DNA from: Treponema sp. | GTDB taxonomy: Bacteria > Spirochaetota > Spirochaetia > Treponematales > Breznakiellaceae | Assembly: GCA_031288005.1 (NCBI GenBank) | Contig: JAITSE010000060.1 | Coordinates: 1 to 63,919, forward strand | Reading direction: 5' to 3' | DNA: 63,919 nt | In this document: positions 1-8,667 of the stretch, one piece after another | Numbering within the stretch: the stretch's first letter is position 1 | Layout: the number at the start of each line of letters is the position of its first letter | Notes under the pieces: generated by a model | What the model saw: only the letters and a program-made list of their open reading frames with translations | Databases searched by the model: none | What the model was told of the DNA's origin: nothing | Program-made: the position numbers and the translations under genes

Positions 1-312
1 GTGGCCGTTCACCCTCTCAGGCCGGCTACCCATCTCAGGCTTGGTACGCCTTTACCGCACCAACTACCTAATGGGACGCGGGCCCATCCTCAGGCGGAGC
101 CTTAGCTCCTTTCTTTGCAAAACCATAGTCCCGCAACCATATTCGGTATTACCCACTATTTCTAATGGCTATCCCCATCCTAAGGGTAGGTCACCCACGC
201 GTTACTCACCAGTCCGCCGCTCTAGGAGGCATTACTGCCCCTTACCGCTCGACTTGCATGCTTAAGACGCGCCGCCAGCGTTCGTTCTGAGCCAGGATCA
301 AACTCTCCATGA
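1..312 (-). rRNA. 16S ribosomal RNA, 5' part only (runs off the window)
   Basis: Read on the minus strand, the sequence from about 312 downwards starts AGAGTTTGATCCTGGCTCAG, followed by AACGAACGCTGGCGGCGCGTC, the universal 5' end of bacterial 16S rRNA, and continues through recognisable 16S helices to the window edge. Only about the first 310 nt are present. The mature 5' end is set approximately from the distance to the AGAGTTTGATC motif. Two promoters lie upstream, at 590-619 and 733-762. Open frames across this stretch are not genes. Confidence 0.97.
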
Positions 313-582
313 TTTATTTTCCTCACGGCCCGAAAGCCGCAAGAATTATCACTTCAAGCCCCGCACGGCTTCCCGCACGGGTCCTCCCCGCTCCTCCCTC
401 AATACGCTCGCCTCAACGCCCCGCTAAAACAGGACGTATCCGCTGGCTTGCGGCGGGACATCCCCGCCGACTTGTCTTCCGGGCAGCCGGCTCTGCCGAC
501 CGCCCCTCCCCTTCCCTGAACCTTCAACGCCTTAACGCCTCGGGTTGTTTGCCAAATATCGCCGCCCCCATTTTAAGGCGGG
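313..582 (-). other. rRNA operon leader
   Basis: This gene-free stretch lies between the inner rRNA promoter and the mature 16S 5' end. It is GC-rich and likely transcribed as the pre-16S leader, whose flanks normally pair for RNase III processing. I do not see a convincing boxA antitermination motif or a tRNA. The frames open here have no recognisable protein. Confidence 0.6.
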
Positions 583-589
583 TTCGTAG

Positions 590-619
590 ATATTACCGCT
601 TCCCTTGTCTCTTTGTCAA
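590..619 (-). promoter_or_regulatory. Inner rRNA promoter (P2)
   Basis: On the minus strand TTGACA (614-619, perfect -35) is followed after 18 bases by TAATAT (590-595, 4 of 6 matches to the -10). It points at the 16S gene, with a predicted start near 583. It lies downstream of a second, stronger promoter, so the operon seems to have the tandem P1/P2 arrangement common for rRNA. Confidence 0.65.
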
Positions 620-732
620 GAGGTTTTCTGTTTTTTTTACGGAAAATTTAGAACCGCCAACAGGCAAAATCTACCCAAACCAAAAACACGGAAATCACGT
701 AATCTTCCTTCCCTAAAAAAAAGGCGTAGAAA

Positions 733-762
733 ATTATAACCGCTCCCCAAAAATTATGTCAA
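733..762 (-). promoter_or_regulatory. Outer rRNA promoter (P1), near-consensus
   Basis: On the minus strand TTGACA (757-762) and TATAAT (733-738) are both perfect sigma70 hexamers, separated by 18 bases. The predicted start is near 726, about 410 bases before the mature 16S end. A consensus promoter fits a highly expressed stable RNA operon. Confidence 0.85.
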
Positions 763-835
763 CCCCAAAAACCCAAAATATCCGACTCTTGAACCAGAAA
801 CCCTAAGCCGGACGCACGGACAGCACTTGCGCAGT

Positions 836-1222
836 TCACTGCCGACGCCGGCTTTGCAACTCCGCTTCCCGCTTCTCTATATCGCTTTTTAAACCGGCAA
901 TCTCGGCAAGAAGGGTCTTGATTCCCGCACTGTCGGCTGAAACCGAGGACTCGCCACACTCCGCAAAAATACTGTAGACCTCCGTGCCAAGACAGGCAAT
1001 GAGACGTCGAGCCTGGCCTTCAAGCTGTTTGATTTCAAGCATAAGAACTCCTCTTTCACCCAGGTCCTGAGCCTTGACGCCGGCCTTGTTCATCAGTTTC
1101 CGGGATGCGTTGAACCCCCGCCCGCTCCAGTCGTGGGCTTTTTCCCCGGCTTTGTCGGCAAATTCCTTGGAAACCGCCAGACCCTGATCCATAAGTTCTT
1201 TCATCCTTTCACCAAAAGTCAT
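836..1222 (-). CDS. Small helical protein, unknown function
   Basis: A 128-residue, highly charged and Ala-rich protein without signal peptide or membrane segment. The N-terminal half (about 1-60) is Lys/Gly/Ala-rich with repeated KAG/KAQD-like pieces, and residues about 60-125 look like a helical coiled coil with a heptad-like Leu/Ile pattern. GGGGGAAGG precedes the ATG at good distance. It follows the SpoIIE-type phosphatase gene by 20 bases on the same strand, so the two are probably cotranscribed. I do not recognise a named family; a cytoplasmic structural or regulatory partner of the phosphatase is only a guess. Confidence 0.75.
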   Translation of the reverse strand: MTFGERMKELMDQGLAVSKEFADKAGEKAHDWSGRGFNASRKLMNKAGVKAQDLGERGVLMLEIKQLEGQARRLIACLGTEVYSIFAECGESSVSADSAGIKTLLAEIAGLKSDIEKREAELQSRRRQ

Positions 1223-1242
1223 ACCTTCCCCCTATAGTCCCG

Positions 1243-3684
1243 CTACTTCCGCTTAATGCCTAAAATGGTTAAATCATCGTATTGGGCGTCTTCATTAACA
1301 TGAGTATAATACATATATATATTATTTTCAGGGCATTCCCTGGTATTATGGCAATAGTCCCGGTATTGAAGAAAATACGCCTTAAGAAACTGATCTACTT
1401 TTTTGTCAACCAGTATGCGGGTTTCCTCCCCGGCGGAAGGCGGTTTATAGATGCGGAATACTTTTTCTACCGAAACCAGCGCCATGACCGCTTCCTGCAC
1501 TGTGCCTTCGCATCTTGTAAAATCGAATCCGAGTTCTACATCGCCTTCCGGGCCGCGGCGCTTTCTGAGCTTGTATATCCCGCGGTTCATCACAGCGTTG
1601 ATAACTTCCTCCACCCTGACGGATCCCATCTCTTCATCCCACTGCCCGGCGGTTTGGTTTTCATGGGAGCCGACTGAGAATTCCGCCGCGAACGAAACTT
1701 CGTTGAAGGGCGCATCCCTAAACTTGCGCTTTGATTCCTCAATGCCGTCAGTATAAAGAAAAAGAATATCCCCGCTTTCCAGAGTGAAAGACTGGACCTC
1801 ATAGCCCCCTTTGGCTTTTACCAAAAAGTTAGGGATAGCGCCGGCCGCGGGGCTTTCCCGGAGGGTCATGGCTTTCATCTTCCGCTCCGAAGCGTCAAAC
1901 CAACGTATAATATTGTCCCCGGCGTTACAGACATGAACAAGGCCGGTGAAGGAATCAAAAATTGCCAGGGTGAGGGCGGCAAAACGGCCTTTGAAGTCTA
2001 GGGCTTCGATGAATTCGTTGATTTGATAGACCGCTTCCTCTATGCCCATGCCTTTGGCGCCGGCTTTCCAAGTTTTGAAATAGTTAAGGAACATTGCGGC
2101 TATCTGGACCATTATCAGGGCCGCCGGGACGCCCTTGCCGGCGACATCGCACTTAATCACGGCGAAGTAGCGCCCGTCCAGATTTTTATAATCAAAATAG
2201 TCGCCGGATACGCCTTTAGCGCCTTCGTAATATCCGAAGAACTGGACACGCCCGGTATCCATATACCCCGTGGTCATTTTGTTTCCCTGCCTGTCGGTTT
2301 CAAGAGGGATAAATTTCTTTTGTATCTCCTTTCCGGCCGCAAGTTCCAGGTATGTCTGGGCCGCCCTAACAAGACCAGCGGTCATGCCGTTTATAGCAGA
2401 TCCCAGGGCCGCAAATTCATCCTTTGAGCGGATGCTGATGTTTAATCCCTCCAGTTTAGATATGTCGTCCGTATTTCTGAGAAGTTCCACATGGCTCACA
2501 AGACGGCGTATTGGTCGGATGATGAAGCCCGAGAGGATTAGCGCCCCAAAAACGCCTATGGCAAGAGCGATAAAAACAGTAAAGAAGATAACTTTCAAGA
2601 GGGCCCGTTTATCCAGAGCTATTTGCTCCAGAATGGATTCAATGGAAACTTCCATCCGGATGAGGCCCCGGAAATAAATATCTTCCATGCATTGACTGTA
2701 AAGGACAGGCGTGAAAAAAATATAACTCCGGCTCATTCCGTCCACAGATCCGCGAGAACGGTAAGCAGGCTCTGAACCGGTTTCCATCTTCAAACGAAGG
2801 AGTTCTCCGTTCAGCGTGGCTTCCAGGGAAGCCAAAGCCGCTTCCCCGCGCGAAGCCAGGCCGTCTGATTTTAGGCCCTCAAGCCTGGAACAGGCCAGGC
2901 CGTTTAGTTCCGAGGCAATGCCTTTAAGCCGGGGGGAAAGCCTGTCTGCAAGACGGGAAACGCCTATACGCAATTCGGGGGTGTCTATCTTGTCAAGAAT
3001 ATCCGGGTCGCTCGTGGCCCATACCCGGTCTTCAAAAACGCCTGTGGCAGAACCGGAGTTGGTAATGGTTATATAGCGGGCTTCAGGCAGGATGTTTAGC
3101 TCCCGAATAAGAAAATCGAGTCCCCGGGCATCCCCTGCGGGCAGATAAATCCTCACGTTTGACGAAAGCCCATCAAGGGCTACAGAAACCCTGCGGTGAA
3201 GACCCTCCAGCAGACTTTCCTGTCTGATCCGGACGGCCCTGAAATACATGGGGATTGGCGCCAAGGCCACCGCAAAAAACACAAGGCCCATAATAGACGC
3301 AGCAAGTTTAAACCCCAAGCCAAATCGCCCGGTAAAGACCGGCGTATCCGTCCGGAAGTCTGAGCGTAGAGCGCTTCGTAGAGCCGCCCTGTCTGCGGCA
3401 GCAGTCACCAGCCCCAGAAGCACTGCGGCAAGTCCGGCCGCGGCAAAGCATAAAAAGCCGGCAGTCAATGAAGCGTTAATATCCGGCATACCAAAGCGCT
3501 GTTTCAAAGAAAGCCGCGCCCCGGAATGGAAGCCTCCATATACATCCCCCACGGAAAGAAGCGCCGGGAATTCCTCCAAAAAATCCGCAAAAACAAAAAC
3601 GTTTACGGAGAGAAAGAAGAAGCACAAAAACATAAAGGCAATTAACCCAAAAAAACGCCTATTCCGGCGGCAGGAATTTTTCAT
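1243..3684 (-). CDS. Membrane SpoIIE/RsbU-type serine phosphatase with HAMP domain
   Basis: An 813-residue sensor phosphatase. A leading hydrophobic segment (about 10-33) is followed by two more (about 70-95 and 125-145), an extracytoplasmic region (about 150-360), a further membrane helix (about 363-388), a HAMP linker with IIRPIRRL, and a C-terminal PP2C-like SpoIIE domain (about 450-810). Metal-site motifs are visible: GVSGDYFDY, CDVAGKGVPAALIM, CNAGDN and LYTDGIEE. The family dephosphorylates anti-sigma-factor antagonists in partner-switching pathways, here apparently under an external or envelope signal. No antagonist or anti-sigma gene lies next to it. The upstream region (3685-3827) holds no obvious consensus promoter. 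Confident in family; signal and target are unknown. Confidence 0.9.
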   Translation of the reverse strand: MKNSCRRNRRFFGLIAFMFLCFFFLSVNVFVFADFLEEFPALLSVGDVYGGFHSGARLSLKQRFGMPDINASLTAGFLCFAAAGLAAVLLGLVTAAADRAALRSALRSDFRTDTPVFTGRFGLGFKLAASIMGLVFFAVALAPIPMYFRAVRIRQESLLEGLHRRVSVALDGLSSNVRIYLPAGDARGLDFLIRELNILPEARYITITNSGSATGVFEDRVWATSDPDILDKIDTPELRIGVSRLADRLSPRLKGIASELNGLACSRLEGLKSDGLASRGEAALASLEATLNGELLRLKMETGSEPAYRSRGSVDGMSRSYIFFTPVLYSQCMEDIYFRGLIRMEVSIESILEQIALDKRALLKVIFFTVFIALAIGVFGALILSGFIIRPIRRLVSHVELLRNTDDISKLEGLNISIRSKDEFAALGSAINGMTAGLVRAAQTYLELAAGKEIQKKFIPLETDRQGNKMTTGYMDTGRVQFFGYYEGAKGVSGDYFDYKNLDGRYFAVIKCDVAGKGVPAALIMVQIAAMFLNYFKTWKAGAKGMGIEEAVYQINEFIEALDFKGRFAALTLAIFDSFTGLVHVCNAGDNIIRWFDASERKMKAMTLRESPAAGAIPNFLVKAKGGYEVQSFTLESGDILFLYTDGIEESKRKFRDAPFNEVSFAAEFSVGSHENQTAGQWDEEMGSVRVEEVINAVMNRGIYKLRKRRGPEGDVELGFDFTRCEGTVQEAVMALVSVEKVFRIYKPPSAGEETRILVDKKVDQFLKAYFLQYRDYCHNTRECPENNIYMYYTHVNEDAQYDDLTILGIKRK

Positions 3685-3827
3685 TACCGGTATACCTGCT
3701 CAAAATATCGGCACCCTGAGGATTTTTAATTAAGAGCATCCGCAAGGCCGTTCGTTTTATCTGTCTGATTATGGATGGAGCTAAAGGATTTTTTTGAAAA
3801 GGCTCTCTGGGATCTTAATCCCTTATA

Positions 3828-5699
3828 TTAACGATTGCTCCGGAAAACCCGGTAGTTGATATCCGGGAAAAAACTATGCCGCCTTTCCAGTGTGGTCAGC
3901 CACTCCATATCTATGTGATTGCTCCCCAGGGCCTCATATATCGTGGTAAAATTCCTCAAAGTCGTCTCCACCTGTTCCCTTGCGTAAGCGGAATATTCAT
4001 GTTTATAGAGCATTCTAGGCCAGTCGGAAGCCTGGACTAGAAGGATTTCCCGGGCCGCCTGATTCAGGGCCCGCTCCTTGATACCCACGTCATTGGGAAA
4101 ACGCTCAGCCAGTTCCAGCATACGATCCAAAGCGCTCATCACGTGAGGATAAATCCAGTCATTGGAAGCATCTATCCAGGACTCCGCGTAGCCGTTGAAA
4201 CCCCAAGATGAAAACTCCGGCATAATTCGGGCTATGCCCCGGCTGTTCTGCCGGCTAAAATATTCCCCGGGAGTAAGAAAGCGCAGATTCCGCCCAGGAG
4301 CTTCACGGAAAAGAGCCTCGAGAAAACAGGTCCCCTCGCGCCAGAACCGGCCAAGGAAGTCAGCGTCCCAAGCGCACAGACTGACCGCACCCGGCCCTCC
4401 CAGGTTCCCGGCCTTGCGGAGGACGGAAGACCGGGCCGTAAGAAAGGACAGAGCCTGCTCCCGGGCAAGGGCGGCTGCCAAATCCGGATCATAAACCCGC
4501 TTCTCCCGGCCCCGGCCTCCGTTAGTATAATAGGCGCAGCCCGTCTTGATCCGGCCCCGCTCAGAATCGAGAAAAAGTCCGGCCATATCCGCCGGAAGTT
4601 CAAAGCCCGCATCCGCGTCAAAATCCAGGTAATCAGGAGAAAGCCTGAAACCCGTTTCCATGTCCTGTATATTCCGGCAGGCGTGGAAATCCCGGAATAT
4701 GACAAGAGTCTGAGCCGGAGTCCTCACAGGATAGAAACTACCTTTGGAAGTTTTAGGACTCCCCATAAGACCGGCATGAGTATCCGCTATGGTATAAACA
4801 AAACCGTAGGCCCGGAGAAAACCGTCCAAGTCCGGGACCCAACCCAGTTCGGGAAGCCAGAAGCCTTGGGGAACCCTGCCAAAAGTACGCCGGAAAGATA
4901 AAATAGCCGTTTCGAGTTGGGCCCGTATAGCCTCGGGACAGTCAATATAAGCGGGTAGAAAAGCGTGAGTAGCCGCAGTGGCAAGAATCTCTACACGGCC
5001 CTTTCTCTGGTAGTAGTCGAAGACCCAGAGCGGATTTCCACCGTAACGCCCGGTAAAAAGAATGCGCCTATCCACAGCCTGGTCGTAGTAAGACCTGGCC
5101 AGCCTGTGAAGCTCAGGATCATTCCTGGTCCTCTCCATTTCGCGGCTCCCAAATTCAATCTGTCTGTCCACATAAGACAGGTAGCGGCCGAGAAGGTATC
5201 TATCCTGAAGCATATAACAGAGGAGGGGCGAAAAGGAAATGCTTAACCTAAATGGAACGCGATCCTTTTCCAGGCGGTCAAAAAGCTCAAGCAGAGGAAG
5301 ATAAGTACAGGAGAGGGCCTCGAAAAACCACTGCTCCTCCATAGTGAGGGCGGAATCCCAGGGAGCCGGGCGCAAATTCCCGATGGGCCAGATTTCAGGA
5401 TGCCCATCGGGAGGGACGCGGGAAAACGCAAAATCTGGATGAAACAAGCCGCCGTATAAGAAAGGGTCTGACCCTGGGTCTAAAGCGCCAGTGCCTGATT
5501 TCAGGTTTGATCCTCTGACATGGCCAGGGTCTGACCCTAAGTCTTCAGCCTCTGAATCTTCATCTAAGGCTAATGCTAAAGCCTCCGGGTCTTCTGACCA
5601 GCCAAAGCCATGAATATACCGCACCGGAGGCAGGGAACCGCTGCGGGCGAAAGGCAGGTGCGCGCTGAGGACGATTAAAATTGTATCCGGTTCTTCCAT
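3828..5699 (-). CDS. Glycoside hydrolase family 57, probable 1,4-alpha-glucan branching enzyme
   Basis: A 623-residue GH57 protein. The start carries the family's LSAHLPF; further motifs are GFWLPELGWVPDL (mid-protein, with the catalytic Glu-containing region), CAWDADFLGRFWREG (matching the family's D-x-E-L-F-G-H-W-x-x-E-G region) and SSWGFNGYAESW...NDWIYPHV near the C-terminus. It would form alpha-1,6 branches in glycogen-like glucan in the cytoplasm. Residues about 35-95 are an acidic, Gly/Ser/Pro-rich insertion absent from typical members; the DNA there has repeated AGGGTCTGACCCT palindromes (5463-5538). The next gene upstream encodes a DUF4912 protein, a common GH57 neighbour. The second motif has DAD where DxE is usual, so a substitution at the conserved position should be checked by alignment. 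Confidence 0.88.
   Translation of the reverse strand: MEEPDTILIVLSAHLPFARSGSLPPVRYIHGFGWSEDPEALALALDEDSEAEDLGSDPGHVRGSNLKSGTGALDPGSDPFLYGGLFHPDFAFSRVPPDGHPEIWPIGNLRPAPWDSALTMEEQWFFEALSCTYLPLLELFDRLEKDRVPFRLSISFSPLLCYMLQDRYLLGRYLSYVDRQIEFGSREMERTRNDPELHRLARSYYDQAVDRRILFTGRYGGNPLWVFDYYQRKGRVEILATAATHAFLPAYIDCPEAIRAQLETAILSFRRTFGRVPQGFWLPELGWVPDLDGFLRAYGFVYTIADTHAGLMGSPKTSKGSFYPVRTPAQTLVIFRDFHACRNIQDMETGFRLSPDYLDFDADAGFELPADMAGLFLDSERGRIKTGCAYYTNGGRGREKRVYDPDLAAALAREQALSFLTARSSVLRKAGNLGGPGAVSLCAWDADFLGRFWREGTCFLEALFREAPGRNLRFLTPGEYFSRQNSRGIARIMPEFSSWGFNGYAESWIDASNDWIYPHVMSALDRMLELAERFPNDVGIKERALNQAAREILLVQASDWPRMLYKHEYSAYAREQVETTLRNFTTIYEALGSNHIDMEWLTTLERRHSFFPDINYRVFRSNR
5463..5538. repeat. Palindromic repeat pair inside the GH57 gene
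   Basis: The 13-base palindrome AGGGTCTGACCCT occurs at 5463-5475 and 5526-5538, with further shortened TCTGAC pieces nearby up to about 5600. It lies in the low-complexity insertion of the GH57 reading frame and does not break it. It resembles REP-like palindromes in composition, but no third copy was seen elsewhere in this window. Confidence 0.6.
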
Positions 5700-5706
5700 A
5701 CCAATC

Positions 5707-6447
5707 CTACCGCCGCCCCGGAGATTTTATACTTAGAGTCTTTAGAGTCAAGGGTACACGGGACGCCCGGTCTCCGCTCCTCAGCACAGGAAGCTCGTCT
5801 AGCGCGGAAAGATCGGCCAGAGGGCTTCTCGGCAACCCCGCATCAGGCGGCCCCAGGAGCGCGGGAAGGCTGAAAGGCTTGGAAACCGCCAGGACCCTCG
5901 GACCCTCCTTGAGGCGGGCGCAAAGCTCCACCAGGAAGCTAGCCGGACCGGGGGGAAAATCCAGATACCAAGCCGTATCTTCAAGCCCCACGGAAACCGT
6001 AAAGTCCGCGCCCTGACCGGAGGCCTTTTCCACCTGGAATACCCGCAGGAAATAACCCTCAAAATCATGGCGTCCTGCGTACAATTCCCTGTCCTTGTCC
6101 CGAATTTCCCAAAAAACAAAGACCCACAGGGGATCCCGGAGCAATGTTTTTATATACGTTATATTATACTGCCGGGGCAGCGGAGCGAGACAAATGAATT
6201 TCACTGCGGACAGAGGGGCTTCGCCGCGGCCCGGTCCGCTTTCCCCGTTTCCTTCGGCTTCAAGAATTTTTTCGATAATAAAAGCCCGGTCCAGGCCAGG
6301 GAGAATTTCCATGCCCGCCTTATCGGCCAGCAGGGACAATTCCCTGCCGGTCAAACTTTCCAGGTGAGTCCGGGTCAAAAGGCATTCATCCATACCGGAA
6401 TTATCATGGGAAAAATGGAAGGCTGTCAATTGTAAAATAAATGACAT
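5707..6447 (-). CDS. DUF4912 domain protein
   Basis: 246 residues from the ATG at 6447; an in-frame ATG at 6393 (residue 19, MDECLLTRTHLESL) is a plausible alternative, since neither has a good ribosome site. Residues about 19-65 resemble a small SAP/Rho-N-like helical domain; about 80-200 is the DUF4912 domain, with DPLWVFVFWEI and DTAWYLDFPPGPASFLVEL. Such proteins commonly sit beside GH57 branching enzymes and have an immunoglobulin-like, possibly carbohydrate-binding fold. Only 7 bases separate it from the GH57 gene, so one transcript is likely. The molecular role is not established. Confidence 0.82.
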   Translation of the reverse strand: MSFILQLTAFHFSHDNSGMDECLLTRTHLESLTGRELSLLADKAGMEILPGLDRAFIIEKILEAEGNGESGPGRGEAPLSAVKFICLAPLPRQYNITYIKTLLRDPLWVFVFWEIRDKDRELYAGRHDFEGYFLRVFQVEKASGQGADFTVSVGLEDTAWYLDFPPGPASFLVELCARLKEGPRVLAVSKPFSLPALLGPPDAGLPRSPLADLSALDELPVLRSGDRASRVPLTLKTLSIKSPGRR

Positions 6448-6695
6448 GAGAGCGCTTGCGCGTAAGCCTCCGAAGGGCCTTTTAAAATTTTTCGGTCGAA
6501 AAATTCCCCGGATCCAGGGCTTTGTTCAGGCATCGGAGCCAGAAGTTTTTTCACTCCTGAGAAAAAAACTGCCAAGCAGCCGTTTTAGCGGCTATAAACG
6601 CTCCCAGCGATCAACTGAGAGTCGCTCAGAATCAAAAGCGGACGGCCAAGGCCGCAGGACAAATCTATAGGGGCTTTAGGTCCCATGATTTGCAA
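6448..6695. other. Intergenic cluster of small hairpins
   Basis: Between two divergent genes there are several stems: AATTTTTCG-GT-CGAAAAATT (6486-6505, perfect 9-bp stem), AGTTTTTT...AAAAAACT (6543-6569) and AGCCG...CGGCT (about 6576-6592). One may end transcription in either direction or form part of a structured leader. No protein in this stretch is convincing. Confidence 0.4.
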
Positions 6696-6724
6696 TGGAC
6701 AAACATAGCAAGTCCGTGTATAAA
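6696..6724 (+). promoter_or_regulatory. Promoter for the lipoprotein gene
   Basis: TGGACA (6696-6701, 5 of 6) and TATAAA (6719-6724, 5 of 6) are 17 bases apart. The predicted start at about 6731 lies almost on the ATG at 6733, so the message would be leaderless or nearly so. This fits the lack of a clear ribosome-binding site there. Confidence 0.6.
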
Positions 6725-6732
6725 TAAAAAGA

Positions 6733-8010
6733 ATGAAAGCAATTTTTATAATCAACCAACTCCGCCGCAGAGCGTTAAGCGCAAGTCCGGCGGAGGATGC
6801 TTGTTCTCAGGCAGAGGCGCAAACAAGTTTACGTCGGCGTATTAAATCCTCATTACGAATCAAAAAGATCGCCGGAATAGCCGGCATCCTCACTCTGGCC
6901 TCGTGTGGACAGCCAGGCGGCGAGGCGGCCTCCCTAGAGGAGGACCTTGTGTCCGTGAAAGTACTTACAGGAGTCTCAATGGGCGGTATGGAGCCAAGGT
7001 CAATCACAGCCACGAGCGTAGAAGGCAAAGTAGATGCCTTCGAAGTGGTATTCAGGACCAAAAGCGATCGAGCCGACGCCCCGGCCAAAGCCTACTACCG
7101 CGGCGAAGGTGGGACTAAAGACGAGTATATAACCGTGAACGTCTACCCCGGCATTATCTACGATGTGTTGCTCCTGGCCGGGAAAGAAGAGACTCTCTTG
7201 GCCGCAGGCTACCGAGGAGGAGACCCGGACGGCGCTTACGGAGGACCTGTAACGATTAAAGCCGGAGAGCCGAATGAGATTAAGATCACTATGAAGCCCT
7301 TCCCCCCTCAGTGGAAAACCGGGACCGCTGCGGACAATAATAAATTCGCATATTACGATGACGAAAATACCGATCCCACAAAGAGCGCCAACGATTTTGT
7401 GTTCAGTGTGACCGGCCTTTCAGGGAATGGAGATGAAACTGCTAAAATTAAGACGGTGGAACGGTATATCCAGATTGGAGAAACCATGAACGCGGACGGC
7501 TCTCCGGGGATTAGTCCGGCGCACACCATATTTAAGGTATCGTTTAATATCAGCAAGCTAGATCCCTTAATTGCGGCGGAGGCCCCAGACGCCGCAAGGC
7601 GTTTGACCTTTGCTGCCGCTTCAGTGAAATTGCGGCCCTTTTATGCGGATTTTGGCGAAGTCTATTTACTGCCTTCATCAAACGTTACGGCTCCTGAAAT
7701 CGCGCCTTCTCAAAACGGGACGTATATCTTTGGCCCCCCAGCGGAAAAAAATTATATTTCCTTCGCAAACTCAGGCTTGCCGGCAAACGCGGATGCCGAG
7801 CCTCCGGTTCTCAACGGGCAACTCCCGGTAGAGAATGTTTACGGGTTTCTGGACTTTCAATTGGACTATCACGCTTTTGGCACAGCGGATTCAGGCGGCC
7901 AACTCTGGCGCATAAGAAATGGACTTGACAAGACCGAAGACAACGGAACCGGAGACGGAGGTTCTTTCTTAGTCCTAATCGGCGGTGGCGGCGGCTTGCC
8001 GGGAAGATGA
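6733..8010 (+). CDS. Putative outer-surface lipoprotein with repeat-derived N-terminus
   Basis: 425 residues. A signal-peptide core and lipobox (IAGILTLASCG, Cys about residue 58) indicate lipid anchoring, but they come after an unusual N-region of about 45 residues that is Arg/Ser/Ala-rich. That part is encoded by a dispersed repeat element (6751-6866), so the original signal peptide was probably much shorter. The mature part shows no recognised domain; it is beta-rich in appearance, with TVNVYPGIIYDVLLLAG suggesting an immunoglobulin-like or carboxypeptidase-regulatory-like strand pattern (inference), and ends Gly-rich. It stands alone between a hairpin-rich gap and the pentapeptide gene. 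Confidence 0.8.
   Translation: MKAIFIINQLRRRALSASPAEDACSQAEAQTSLRRRIKSSLRIKKIAGIAGILTLASCGQPGGEAASLEEDLVSVKVLTGVSMGGMEPRSITATSVEGKVDAFEVVFRTKSDRADAPAKAYYRGEGGTKDEYITVNVYPGIIYDVLLLAGKEETLLAAGYRGGDPDGAYGGPVTIKAGEPNEIKITMKPFPPQWKTGTAADNNKFAYYDDENTDPTKSANDFVFSVTGLSGNGDETAKIKTVERYIQIGETMNADGSPGISPAHTIFKVSFNISKLDPLIAAEAPDAARRLTFAAASVKLRPFYADFGEVYLLPSSNVTAPEIAPSQNGTYIFGPPAEKNYISFANSGLPANADAEPPVLNGQLPVENVYGFLDFQLDYHAFGTADSGGQLWRIRNGLDKTEDNGTGDGGSFLVLIGGGGGLPGR
6751..6866 (+). repeat. Dispersed repeat element (ATCAACCAAC...TACGAAT), copy A, coding
   Basis: Starts ATCAACCAAC then T/CCCGCCGCAGAG and ends in ATTAAA-CCTCA-TACGAAT followed by an A-rich stretch. A second copy lies at 61651-61722 with the same ends but a shorter, different middle. 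Copy A contains an inverted repeat, CTCCGCCG...CGGCGGAG. It is in frame and makes up the N-terminal region of the lipoprotein. Confidence 0.75.
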
Positions 8011-8076
8011 ACGGGTGTTTCACCCTTCCCTCTCCCCGCATTGATCGGAACCGGAAATTTCTTTATTATCTACTCT

Positions 8077-8667
8077 ATGTTTAATACAGTTCTCTGCGCC
8101 GCGGGATGCGGAAAGATGGCTGTCACCGGCTCCCACCTCTGTGCCGTCCACGCGGCAAATCTGGAAGCTGAAACAGAACGGATATACCGGTACATCTCGG
8201 AAAGAAAAGTTATAAACGACCTCTGCGCCACTGGACTAAATTTTTCAAGTATGGATTTTTCCCACCGCGAATTTCACGGCTGTAGTTTTAAGGGATCCGT
8301 CTTTTCCATGTGCCTCTTCACCAAATCCCTTATGCGCATGGTTTTTTTCGACTTTGCCAAATTTGACGACTGCGACTTTTCCCACGGCAACCTTCAATTC
8401 CTGTCCTTTGCGGGGACGACTCTCCAGAACTGCACATTTGAAAATTCGGAACTTCAACACGTCAACTACGGCGGCTCGATAATCAAGGACTGCACTTTCA
8501 ATAAATCTGACCTCTACAACAGCCGCTTTATCAACGCCGACATGGAATACACCGATTTTATGGACTGCAACATAAAAAAAGTCTTTTTTTTCCGGGCCAA
8601 GCAGGAAGGAGTCTCCTTTAAATCTTCCAACACAGCGGAAGCCGTCTTTACTCTGAGGGATGAATGA
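8077..8667 (+). CDS. Pentapeptide-repeat protein with N-terminal Cys/His motif
   Basis: The ATG at 8077 is preferred to the upstream TTG (8041) because the protein then starts with a compact Cys/His cluster, CAAGCGK...HLCAVH, a pattern of small zinc motifs. After about residue 60 come many five-residue repeats of the A(D/N)LXX type (for example MDFSHREFHGCSF, SDLYNSRFINADM), which fold as a right-handed quadrilateral beta-helix. Total 196 residues; no signal peptide. The stop overlaps the start of the next gene (ATGA), implying translational coupling to the metallo-beta-lactamase-fold protein. The biochemical role is unknown; pentapeptide proteins range from gyrase protection to scaffolding. 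Confidence 0.85.
   Translation: MFNTVLCAAGCGKMAVTGSHLCAVHAANLEAETERIYRYISERKVINDLCATGLNFSSMDFSHREFHGCSFKGSVFSMCLFTKSLMRMVFFDFAKFDDCDFSHGNLQFLSFAGTTLQNCTFENSELQHVNYGGSIIKDCTFNKSDLYNSRFINADMEYTDFMDCNIKKVFFFRAKQEGVSFKSSNTAEAVFTLRDE

Noticed and set aside
41..716. Plus-strand open frames of 74 and 135 codons
   Set aside because: They lie in the antisense of 16S rRNA and its leader; composition follows the rRNA and no protein family is recognisable.
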